From Azorinus chamasolen (taxonomy: Eukaryota; Mollusca; Bivalvia; Cardiida; Solecurtidae): 64,000 nt of DNA. The stretch lies in assembly GCA_963576725.1 (NCBI GenBank), contig OY755252.1:29281078-29345077 (forward strand), in the 5' to 3' direction. Positions 1 to 9,211 of the stretch are shown in pieces (within the stretch, counting starts at the first letter, position 1; every line of letters starts with the position of its first letter). The position numbers and the translations under genes are program-made. Below the pieces are notes generated by a model that was not told the origin of the DNA, did no database searches, and saw only the letters and a program-made list of their open reading frames with translations.

Positions 1-296
1 TGAAATACATTTCTTAAAGTAGTAAGCTGTCTTAAACATTTGGACAGTTGCGAGTTTATTAAATAGGGGCACTTTTTTAAATTTAATCGCAATATCCGAA
101 AATTCGTAATTTGAGTGAAGGTTCTGTGTTTGTGACAACAGTGAACACAATGTAACAGTATTTCTATGTGTATTCAACATTGTAAAGTATTTTCTTTTAA
201 ATATCAGTGTCCAAAGGTTTCGTGTACCTTTCCTGTCACTTAAACTATGACGTCATTTAAATAATGAGGACGCCGCTTGTTTACTGTTTCCGTTTA

Positions 297-350
297 TCGT
301 TACTCATGTAGTTGAGTTGTCTGGAGGGGGAATTATACTTTACATTTTAT
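297..350 (+). repeat. Dispersed repeat, copy 1 (partner at 63942-63995)
   Basis: A block of about 50 bp containing GTTGTCTGGAGGGGG followed by a TTTACATTTT stretch recurs in the same orientation at the far end of the window. It may be the 5' part of a retroelement; no coding sequence is seen in it. Confidence 0.55.
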
Positions 351-483
351 CTTGGGTGAATGTAAGATAATTATCAATTTGGGTATCCACAAAGCTTGTT
401 AAATCCAACATTAGCCATTTTTGGAAATTCATTGTTTGAAGATGGTACTCCTTGTTAATCCCTATGGTCAACTTTGTTATATT

Positions 484-620
484 ATATGTTTCCGGCGGAG
501 GTACCTTTATTTACAATGTCTGTTTAGCTAGGGTGACTTTGAGATAAGTGTGAGGTTAGGGCGTCCGTAAACCGGTTTAAACCCCAGTGGTGATTTTGCT
601 ACTATTCTCCCAACGGCAGT
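484..620 (+). repeat. Isolated 3'-block of YLDD-type retroelement, subfamily 2
   Basis: This segment matches 3142-3250 downstream of the reverse-transcriptase ORF: a GGTACCTTTATTTAC block, then GTGTGAGGTTAGG, then the palindrome TAAACCGGTTTA. It lies upstream of the RT copy in the same orientation, so it is either a separate 5'-truncated copy or one of a pair of direct repeats flanking the element. Confidence 0.6.
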
Positions 621-737
621 CCAGTTCATACTTGTTCTTGGATTTTTTCAATGCTAAACGATGACATTTAAGATCGATTCAACTAGTTTGTAGACATGTG
701 TTTGTCATATATAATACTTTTCAAGTATAGTAATTTT

Positions 738-1165
738 ATGATCCTGTAGTACTACAACAAACTGCATGTTTGGTTGTCAACCCTTTTACAGTTGGCAATC
801 ACGCTGGCCTCTTTGTATGTACGCCGACAAGAAAGGTTTAGTTACTCTATACAGGCGACCTCTTAAATCCAGAAATGGAAGGAGAACGTCGGATATCTGT
901 ACTATTTCGTTTTTTCGTAGACGTTATTACTTTTCTACAGTTACTATGTTTGCATCTCAATCATTGAGTACACTAGCGATAGGTGGATACAGTTTGTTCA
1001 CTTAAATGTTTTCGTTATACATGCACTTGTTGTAGAGTAGTCGGAGAGGGGATACGTTTATTTACACTGTTTGTGTTTTAGGGTGGGAATGGAATAAGTG
1101 TGAGGTTGGGCGCTCATAAACCGGTTTAACCCCAAGTGACTTTTGTCACTGACCGTTCCATTTCT
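738..1165 (+). repeat. YLDD-type retroelement, 3' fragment (subfamily 1)
   Basis: The fragment carries the last codons of the RT protein (reading TACLVVNPFTVGNHAGLF with errors) and about 300 bp of 3' UTR with TAAACCGGTTTAACCCC and the small hairpin AGTGACttttGTCACT. The same sequence occurs at 20062, 27163 (reverse) and 29388 (reverse). The 79-codon ORF in it is a remnant of the retroelement C-terminus, not a host gene. Confidence 0.7.
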
Positions 1166-1240
1166 AATGCCTGGTGGTAGAGCATTCTAATAGAGGGAAA
1201 TGGGATTACGCTTTGGAACGGTCAGTGACTAATGTCACTA
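1135..1240. repeat. Inverted repeat around the retroelement 3' hairpin
   Basis: GTCACTGACCGTTCCA near 1145 returns as TGGAACGGTCAGTGAC near 1215, about 55 bp away. A piece of the retroelement 3' end therefore sits head-to-head with another piece of itself, probably from nested or aberrant insertion. Confidence 0.6.
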
Positions 1241-1670
1241 AATAAATTGATGATGTGCTTGATCAGCAAAATCATTCAAATCATGACAATGAAATGAAAA
1301 CATCTTAAATTGTGGACAAACGTTCAGTTCTTTTGACCATTTGTTACAAACGAACCAGAAATTACACATCCCCTGTTATAATGTGAAAACATACTACAAA
1401 GACGTAGTACGTGTGCCCTTGTTTGCGTGATATAATTTTCACTTTAAAGTCCCATTACATTTTAGCATTATATTTCCTTCTCAAAAAGTGAAAATATCGA
1501 TTTTTTGGTTCAAAGAGGTTTTGGAATCAATAGTGGAACATTCGCGATGATCGAAAGATCTTTCATTTAGAATAAATTAACGGGAAAACCAGGGAATCCT
1601 GAGTTGGTCGTACAGACGAGTTAATGCAAACGAGCTAGTGTAACGTGATCGTCACGTGATTTAGACTGCC

Positions 1671-1814
1671 ATGGGGAAAGTAAACAAAATGGCAACCCAA
1701 AAACACCGAAAGACCCGACGGGGTCCTCATTCCAAGGTATTACCAGAGAAGATTAGACGAGAGCAAATAAAACGTTGGGCTCACTCAAGACATAGTGCCA
1801 AGTTAAACCAATAA
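1671..1814 (+). CDS. Small basic ORF (47 aa), unrecognised
   Basis: An ATG at 1671 opens a 47-codon frame rich in Lys, Arg, Gln and His (begins MGKVNKMATQKHRKTRRG). A TCACGTGA E-box-like palindrome lies about 20 bp upstream. The composition could suit a nucleic-acid-binding tail, but I recognise no family and see no splice evidence. It may be chance or the start of a retroelement ORF. The stretches 1240-1670 and 1815-2225 hold nothing else I can name. Confidence 0.2.
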   Translation: MGKVNKMATQKHRKTRRGPHSKVLPEKIRREQIKRWAHSRHSAKLNQ

Positions 1815-2225
1815 ACCTAGGGAATGGAATCAGTTAAGGAGCAAGGAAGGAATAAGCTCGCGACTTATGGATCCACTCGTGGTAAATTTACCTGGTGAGT
1901 GGTGTACATGTCGGGTATTGCATGATCTTTTCACAAACGGTATTATCACTAATAAATTGCATCTTCTTATTTGATTTGGGATTGTTCGGCGAACCCAGTT
2001 AATCCACGTCATAATCTCTGGATACATACAACAATATATTGCGCTTACTTTCAGTTCCTCTTTGACTAATGCCAGTAATAGCTGATTGGTCATTTCGGAT
2101 CCAGGTTATTTCGTCGGTTCTATAGATTAAAATCATACAATTTCGGGATTAAATATTATTGTAGTTTTCAAAGTTTTCTGGCAATATCGTCATACCTAAC
2201 ATGTACTTTATGATTTTATGCTTAG

Positions 2226-2924
2226 CTTGTTAATGCTTTTAATAAAACTTCAAGGTATTTAGACGATATTTTGAATTTAGATAATCCTTTTTTTGATACT
2301 ATGGTTTCTTCAATTTACCCAAAAGAACTGTCTTTAAACAGAGCTAATCAATCTGACATTAATGCTTCATTTTTGGATTTGAATCTTTCAATTACAAATG
2401 ATAAAGTTTCGTCCAAAGTATACGATAAAAGGGACAATTTTAATTTTAAAATTGTTAATTATCCTTTTCTAGATGGGGATGTGCCACGTTCTACATCTTA
2501 TGGGGTTTATATTTCTCAACGTATTAGGTTTGCCCGAGCCTGTTCTTTGCTTGAAGATTTTAACAGACGTAATTTAGTTATAACTGATAAACTTCTTAAG
2601 CAAGGTTACAGATATCACAAACTTCGGAAACCTTTTTCTAAATTTTATTATCGAAATTTACCTCTCATTAGTAAATATAATTGCAATCTACGGACGTTAC
2701 TGCGACAAGGCATCTCTCAACCAGAATTTTATGGGGATGTTATCTACAAACTTAGGAAAATTCGGGGTCATATCCATTTTCATGATTTGTTTATAAAACG
2801 CATTAAATCATTTAAAAAAAAAGGTTATGATCCTATTATATTGCAACGCACTGCATGTTTGGTTATCGACCCTTTTACAGTCGGTAGCTACGCTTCCCTC
2901 TTTGCTTGCGCGATGACAGACTGA
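2226..2924 (+). pseudogene. Reverse transcriptase C-terminal part (YLDD retroelement), 5'-truncated
   Basis: The frame is open from 2226 to the stop at 2924. It starts just before the RT motif C reading RYLDDILN (codons 2253-2273), so the catalytic YxDD is present while the fingers and motifs A/B are lost. Downstream come FLDLNLSI, YDKRDNFNFKIVNYPFLDGD, YGVYISQRIRFARACS and DKLLKQGYRYHKL, a conserved C-terminal block of a metazoan RT family that I believe is Penelope-like, though the class is uncertain. No ATG belongs to this frame; it is a truncated copy about 233 codons long. Fragments of the same protein are at 20890-21110 (+) and 14896-15240 (-). The frame is uninterrupted, suggesting recent insertion. 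Confidence 0.75.
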
Positions 2925-3384
2925 GGGTAGTACTCTATGATGGTATACTCTTACACTTGGATACAGGATGAGCCTACCAGACCCATGTATTACTTTTTCC
3001 CTGCCGTGCCCTTAACGGCTTATCTGCAGGTGCTCTGACTTCAGCAATGTCATTGAGTACATATTTGACGGATTCTCAGTTATTATGCTATGTTTTACAT
3101 GTTGTCCTGTGTTCACCGTCATCTATGTTGTGGGTAAGTCCAGCGGGGATACCTTTATTTACATTATTTGTAAAGCTAGGGTGACTTTGAGAGAAGTGTA
3201 AGGTTAGGACGTCCGTAAACCGGTTTAAACCCCAGTTGTGTTTTTGCTACTGACCGTGCCAAGGCGGTACTCTCTTTGTCACCCTTCCTTTTGTTTGCCT
3301 TGCGTCTTTGTGCTTGTGATTTGTTAATGTGTGGAACGTTTGTCCCTGGTTCTTGTGTGTCTTTTGGTGTTTTCTGTGTTCATT

Positions 3385-3427
<43 letters not shown>

Positions 3428-3612
3428 TGTACGTGCGCGTGCGTGCGTGCGTGCATGCTTACGTGTGTGTGTGTGTATGTGTGTGTGTGTGTTAATGTGT
3501 GTGTGTGTGTGTTTGTGTGTGTGTGTGAGTGTGTGTGTGTGTGTATGTGTGTGTACGTGCGCGTGCGTGCATGCTTACGTGTGTGTGTGTATGTGTGTGT
3601 TAGTGTGTGTGT

Positions 3613-3673
<61 letters not shown>

Positions 3674-3800
3674 TGTGTGTGTGTGTGTGCGTTTGGGTGT
3701 GTGGTTGTGTGTGAGTGTGTGTGTGTCATGCTGTCTATCGGTGTTTTGGTGGTGGTTGCGTCTTGCATGTGGCTTTGCCTGCTTGACTTTACTACTTTTC
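2925..3800 (+). repeat. 3' UTR of the YLDD retroelement, expanded by a TG microsatellite
   Basis: The region continues the RT copy: GTCCAGCGGGGATACC, GTGTAAGGTTAGGACG, the TAAACCGGTTTA palindrome and GCCAAGGCGGTACTC, then the microsatellite. It closes with a GTGGCTTTGCCTGCTTGAC block that matches the ends of the other copies (GTGGTGTTTCCTGCATGAC). The microsatellite therefore sits inside the UTR. Confidence 0.65.
3386..3727. repeat. (TG)n microsatellite with ACGTGCGCGTGCGTGC interruptions
   Basis: About 340 bp of TG dinucleotides are broken by TATGTG, TTAATG and two GCGTGCGTGC blocks that repeat about 115 bp apart, showing internal duplication. Long ORFs on both strands here (Cys/Val or Thr/His runs) are products of the repeat. 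Confidence 0.95.
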
Positions 3801-4137
3801 CATTGGATGTTTACTAAGTCGATGTAAATGCAGTATGGGTACTTGAAAGTGTGCATACATGTATGTAGATTCAAAATGTGTATACACACGAAGTACATGT
3901 ATATCTGTATTTACTTCGCGGTATACAGTGCACATGAAATGTTCATATAAGCTGTTGTACAATTGATTGTCGGTAGAGTTCATTGATCCTACACCTAAAT
4001 AGAAATCTTGAACAATGTATGTACCTATATACTCTGATTATTCCCCCTAAATATAATATTAATAAAATAAATAAATAAAAATAAATAAATAACGTTTCCA
4101 GCCTTTTACTTATGACATTGCCGGGGTAAACACTACC

Positions 4138-4285
4138 TGACATTTAATCAGGGTCTATACCGTCCAACATTCAACTAGGGTCTACACTTTTTGACATCTA
4201 ATCAAGGTCTACATTGACATCTAACCAGGGTCAACACTGCACTGTCCAACATCTGACCATGATCTACACTGTCTGATATCTGACT
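4138..4285 (+). repeat. Imperfect short tandem repeat, about 30-bp unit
   Basis: Four to five diverged copies of a unit like CATCTAACCAGGGTCTACACTG lie in a row. The unit resembles half of the MITE A hairpin stem (CAGGGTCTACTCTG), so it may derive from it. The flanks 3800-4137 and 4290-4600 show only AT-rich sequence with an AATAAATAAA run near 4060. Confidence 0.45.
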
Positions 4286-4634
4286 CCAAACTTGTATCCC
4301 TCATATTTGAAATAAATACAATTTTATCAGTTAAATTTCACATTTATAGTATTTACGTTATACTTTGTGAAAATAACAACACTTTAACATGTAATTTTAT
4401 TTGCAACAGGGTTTTCATTTCAAGCAAATGTCTGATTAAATCCTCTGCTAATTCAGTACATTTTTTCTGATCTGGCTGCTGCTTCATGAAAATTCTTTTA
4501 ACCTGCTAGCAACTGCCACTAGTATAATGTGTTAATATTGTTGTCATTCGAGTGATTATCCCTTTACTCTATATATACACCTTCCTACGCCTTGCAGGCA
4601 ACACTGACTGTAAGGTTGTAATTTTTTCAGGCTT

Positions 4635-5014
4635 CATAGGTGTTTCTCAGAGCAAACCGCACATACAACTGATACAAAGACAAAGCGCCAAGACATGTGT
4701 ATGTACCAGCCTACTACAGAACAAACATTAGTTCTGTGAATGACAGGACAGAACATAGTATTGCACCACTGGTAAAACTTAGACCAACTGACCCAAAACA
4801 ACTAAAGAAACAAAAATATCTCCACTTCCAACTAAGACATTACTGGAAAAGAAGATATTTAGATATCAGAAGGAAACGGCTCGCTTCCAAACAGAGGAGA
4901 CAGAAATCGTCAAAAGACTCAAACATTGTCATCACAATTGGTGTAAATATTAGACAGTGTGAAAATAATATTTTCACTGTGTATCCAAATAAAAGACTGC
5001 AGTATCAGTTATGA
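4635..5014 (+). CDS. Unrecognised basic ORF, possible 3' exon
   Basis: A strong acceptor-like tract (TAATTTTTTCAG, ending 4630) precedes an open region whose longest frame runs from 4697 to a stop at 5014 (105 codons). It is lysine/arginine-rich, with KQLKKQKYLHFQLRHYW followed by KRRYLDIRRKRLASKQRRQK. The HYWKRRYLDIRRKR stretch weakly recalls the tail of BEL/Pao-type integrases (FWxRWxxEYLxxLRxR); that is a guess from pattern only. It could instead be a host terminal exon. No domain is recognised and no AATAAA fixes an end, although AATAAAAATA follows at about 5020. Confidence 0.3.
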
Positions 5015-5149
5015 GAGATAAATAAAAATATATTCTCTTCTAGATTTTATTCATCCAATAAATCAGATTTTGCATTTACACATATCTTCCTACATAATTG
5101 TCCATTTATTATCAATTATTCCTTTCCATGTTTCCTGTTTATTTCAAAT

Positions 5150-5697
5150 TTAGTTACCTATCGAATATTCATGGAAAAATAGTTATAATGAAATATGGAA
5201 TGTGGAACTTTGTAGCCATTTTAGAACTTATTTAAACACATCTATCAAATTCCATTGGCAAACAGAGAAGGCTACTCAGTTTGCAGGTGCGTGAAGACGT
5301 GTTTATATGAGGGAAAGGGGTATTATAACTAATAGTAAGGTTTTTGGTAATTGCGCAACATTTAGGTAAATTTAGGTCATGTAAACCAAGCTCAGTAAAC
5401 ATATCAACAACTGTCATGTGATCTGCAAGTACACACTGATTTCATTAACCCTTTCTTCCATGAACATTCATGTAAGAAATTATGGCATCATGCATATTAA
5501 TTAGATTAATTTGTTTTGATAGTACATGGAGACAGGCATTTTGAGCTATGACAGAAACTGTAAAATCATATCCATATTATATCATAAGCATACAGAGCAA
5601 ACCCTAATTATACTTTTCATATAAGGAGTCGTCTGGTCTGGGTGTACTATGTTTGCAAAGGCGTAGAAAAGTGCATTTGTGGAGTAAATGGCTAAAA
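5150..5697. repeat. Two diverged MITE A copies (5150-5325 reverse; 5446-5697 forward)
   Basis: The first copy is in reverse orientation and has lost most of its central hairpin (GGCAAACAGAGAAGG then GCGTGAAGACGTG). The second starts TTAACCCTTTC at 5446 and ends GGAGTAAATGGCTAAA, with a worn centre reading AGGAGTCGTCTGGTCTGGG. Confidence 0.6.
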
Positions 5698-5919
5698 TAT
5701 TTCATAGAAGCCATTTAAGTCATTATTGAGTTTTAGCCAGAGCATGCCATGGCATTTAAAACTTTACTTACTATACTTTACCTTACTATAGAAAAAAATA
5801 CTATAGAAAAAAACCAAAACAACTGTTTTAACAATAAAGTTAATGTGCATCAAAACTAGATAAAAGCTTGAAATTGGTAGAACTTCTAAAGCACCGTTCG
5901 ATTTCTAATTCCTTCAATA

Positions 5920-6081
5920 CAGTATAACCTGTCTTGGGAGTCATCAAAAAGAGGTCTAATTATTTTAATTAAACTCCTATACGGGCTTTCTGCATCACTT
6001 TTGCCCTGCATTAAACAACCATTTGCTTTTTAACACTCCAGTGTTCAATAAATGAATGGCTGCCTGAGACAGGTTCTACTG
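5920..6081. mobile_element. Tc1/mariner-type MITE, family B2
   Basis: Terminal inverted repeats CAGTATAACCTGTCTTGGGAG and AGACAGGTTCTACTG lie next to a TA at the left end. The interior has the half-palindrome TGCATTAAACAACCA seen in other B copies. There is no coding capacity. Further B2 copies are at 45985-46185 and 47040-47155. Confidence 0.65.
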
Positions 6082-6159
6082 TGTAAGGTTAAAGATGACT
6101 TGTTATTCTGTGCATTAAGAATATGATACAGCTACCATAGAATACAGTTTTTTGGGATG

Positions 6160-6560
6160 TTTAACCTTTTCCCCATCGAATATTAATGTAAGAAATAATG
6201 ACATCATGAATCTTAGATTATGTTTTACACTGGCATATGGACACTTGACATTTTGACTCGGACAGAAATTGAAGAATCAGATCTATATTATATGAAGGAC
6301 AGTTAGTTAAAATAATGTTAACCATTTCCCTATTAAATATTCATGAAAGAAATATTGATATTAATATATATATTAATTTTCACAATGGTATATTGTGCAC
6401 ATATGACAATTTTACTTAGGCAGAAACTCTAGAGTCTGATATTTATATACAATAAGTAAAATGAGCAGACCCTGGTGAGACAGCTCCTACAGGAGCTATC
6501 TGATCTGGGTCTAATCTGTTCCCAAATGGGTGAATTTGAAAAGACGTTCAGATAAAGATA
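6160..6560 (+). repeat. Two diverged MITE A-like elements
   Basis: Starts at 6162 (TTAACCTTTTCCCC) and 6317 (TTAACCATTTCCCT) each lead into the ATTCATG-AAGAAAT interior typical of the family. The second keeps the central hairpin (CAGCTCCTACAGGAGCT near 6490). Confidence 0.55.
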
Positions 6561-6837
6561 AGGGTGAATAATGCTTGACTGCTCTGTATTGCTTTCATCA
6601 TGTATACGATTTATATAGCCTATTCAGGTGGTTGCTGCAACAGCATTCCTCTACAAAAGAGAGAAAGAGAAAGAACTAACTGCAAACTTTTGGAAAATAG
6701 CAAAAAACTCTTGGAAATGGATAAAAATGGTCGAATTTCTTTCTTCATGAATCATTTTTTAAACCTAACACAGAAAATGCTGTTTTGCAATCTGTATCTC
6801 TGTCTCACATAGAAGCTTATTCAGTATTTCATGATAC

Positions 6838-7405
6838 AGTAGAACCCCTGTAATGCGACCACTTAATGAATACACGCCACATGGGTGTCGTTATAAACAG
6901 GTGGTTGCTTAATGCAGGACACAATTAATGCAGAACGCTCCTCTAAGCTATCACCTGCCTTTACTACCCATAATTATACCTGTTTTAGGTGGTCAAATTA
7001 GAGGGGGTTTATTTGTACTTATTTTATGATGCAGTATAACCCCTCTAAAGCGACATAAATACACGTCACATTGGTGTCGTTATAAGAATATGGTAGCTTA
7101 ATGCAGGACAAAAGTAATGCAGAAATCTTTCTGCATCCCCTTTGTCCTGCAATAAGCTACCACCTGCCTCACCCCCCCCCCCAGAATTATATCTCTTTTA
7201 GGTGGTCGGATTAAAGGGGTTTTATTTGTTCTTATTTCATGATACAGTAGAACCCCTCTAATGCGACCACTTAATGTATACACCTCACACGGGTGTCGTT
7301 ATAAGCAGGTGGTTGCTTGATGCATTACTTTTGTCCTGCAATAAGCTACCACCTGCCTCTTCCACCCAGAATTATACCTGATGGCCGCATTAGAGGGTTT
7401 GTACT
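6838..7405. mobile_element. Three head-to-tail MITE B1 copies
   Basis: Copies at about 6838-7012, 7031-7226 and 7241-7405 each begin with CAGTAGAACCCCTNTAATGCGACC (first and third) or a close variant. They share GCAGGTGGTTGCTTAATGCAGG and end in GCATTAGAGGGGTT-like sequence. The spacing suggests repeated insertion into or beside each other, or segmental duplication. The middle copy has a run of ten C residues near 7175. Confidence 0.7.
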
Positions 7406-7531
7406 GTAGAATGAATATTCACTGATCTAATTTATGTGATAGAAAATGAAATGGGAAATGTTTTTGCCATGGTAGAAACTAGAAATAAATCTATAAAATG
7501 GTCAAAGCTGGGATCGTAATTATGTGGCTTC

Positions 7532-8215
7532 TTAACCCTTTCCCTCATATAAACGTGTTTTCACACATTTGCAAACAGGGTAGACCCAGATCAGACGGCT
7601 CCTAGAGGACCGTCTGATCATGGTCTGTTCTATTTGCTAATAAAATTTGATAGATCTGTTTCTGTACTTTTTAAAATGTCTACAATGTTCCACCTTCCAT
7701 AGTCCAAAATTAAAACTTGTAGATGTCCAATTTCCATGTCCTTTACAATCTCCTGAAACAGAAGCAGAACATGTCATAATGCTTTAAATTATAATAGTTT
7801 TCAAACTAATCTCATTTCATATAATTGTGCTTTACCTAGAAACAAACAAACATCTACTAGAATTATGTTCGCGAAAATAAGTTTTTTGGGCTATACTGGT
7901 TGTCCATATATGCGTTGACTCAATTTTGTCGGGACTGTTTCGTCTACAGTTCTGCTTCAATTATGTTTAAAAGTTTATATTATATATAGCCTTCTTAACC
8001 ATTTACTCCATACAGAAAGCACCTTAGCAAACAGAGTAGACCCTAAGTAGACGGCTCCTGCTCTAATTGATTATGATATAGATATGATTTTAATGTTCTA
8101 ACATGTTATAACATTCGTGTGTCCGTTTGCAATTATAACATTTAATATGATTAGTAGTTAATATGATTGTCATGACGTAATTATTTTTAAATGATTATTC
8201 ATGGAGGAGAGGGAA
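7532..8215 (+). mobile_element. Two MITE A copies (7532-7760 and 7990-8215)
   Basis: Both begin TTAACC at the left. The first has an almost intact hairpin, GACGGCTCCTAGAGGACCGTC; the second has lost the distal arm. Both keep the ATATAAACGTG/TTCACA or CATGGAGGAGAGGG edges. Confidence 0.7.
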
Positions 8216-8765
8216 TCTGCACTTGCAAGTATAATTACTATCACAGGAGTCATTGTCTTTTTTTTAGTTTTTGGGGGATAGTTTGTACTATAGGGGGCCA
8301 TTTCGCGAGTCTACATGGTCTAAAAAGTCAAAACAAAATGATTGGGTCGATTTAGTGTTATATTATATTATATAATATAACTTTTGATACATTCCGACTA
8401 AGTCGTAGCCAGTGCAGACGTGAAATTCCTACAAACACGCTGATTTAGCTTACTCGAACGAAATCGCGCAACAACGATTTGGCGCTAGACCCCCCCCCCC
8501 CATAAAACGGCCATAATCGCGATGCCTCGGGACAAAACGATTGTGCAATCAATATATATGACAAAAAGCTATCGTTTACCTCTCAAACTATCTGCAGACA
8601 CTGATGCAGATCCAAAATGCAGGCGAATGTTCGTGCAATTAGCAGATTTAAATCTCTGTTAGACTAATACGAGTCACGTGACCCGCTTCCTTTACAATAA
8701 CAACATCTGCGTGTTTGTTACCTTGCTTACCCAATAAGCGTTAGTGAGAACGCAGGGCACCATCC

Positions 8766-9211
8766 CTAGGTCAATCAAATTCAAATTCAAAAGTTTATTT
8801 TGTTTATGGCCTCCGGCCCATACACAAAACGATGCATATATAAAGTATTCATATGCTAAGTGCAGGTCGTGCATTCCAAATATAGTTATAAATGTCAGCT
8901 ACGTTCAGCCGTGAAAGTGGCTAACAGCATATATATAGATATATATATGATAACAATGTACGAGCTATACATACAGTAGATGTATAATACCCAGTGCATA
9001 CACTCAGCAATACCTTATGCATATTCTGGCGTATATATCATATGACGTATACATAGAAAAAACTGGTATGCCAATTCCCTAACATTTGTACTACACAACC
9101 ACGTATATATTGCTATGATACACTCATATGATATGTGATAATACATCAATATATAAACAAATTGCATTTAAGAACACATCCAGAAAACATAGCGACCACA
9201 TACTAGGATGT
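8766..9211 (-). repeat. 3' UTR and tail of the 9-12 kb LINE
   Basis: Read on the minus strand, this follows the LINE stop codon and ends near 8775 in a short tandem tail TTTGAATTTGAATTTGATTG just after GGCCGGAGGCCATAAAC. Short-repeat 3' tails of this kind are typical of CR1/I-like LINEs rather than poly(A)-tailed L1. Confidence 0.65.

Noticed and set aside
1830..2093. 87-codon minus-strand ORF upstream of the RT copy
   Set aside because: No motif, no conservation with other copies that I can see, and no regulatory context.
3247..3898. ORFs of 107-183 codons in both directions
   Set aside because: They are translations of the TG microsatellite (Cys-Val or Thr-His runs).
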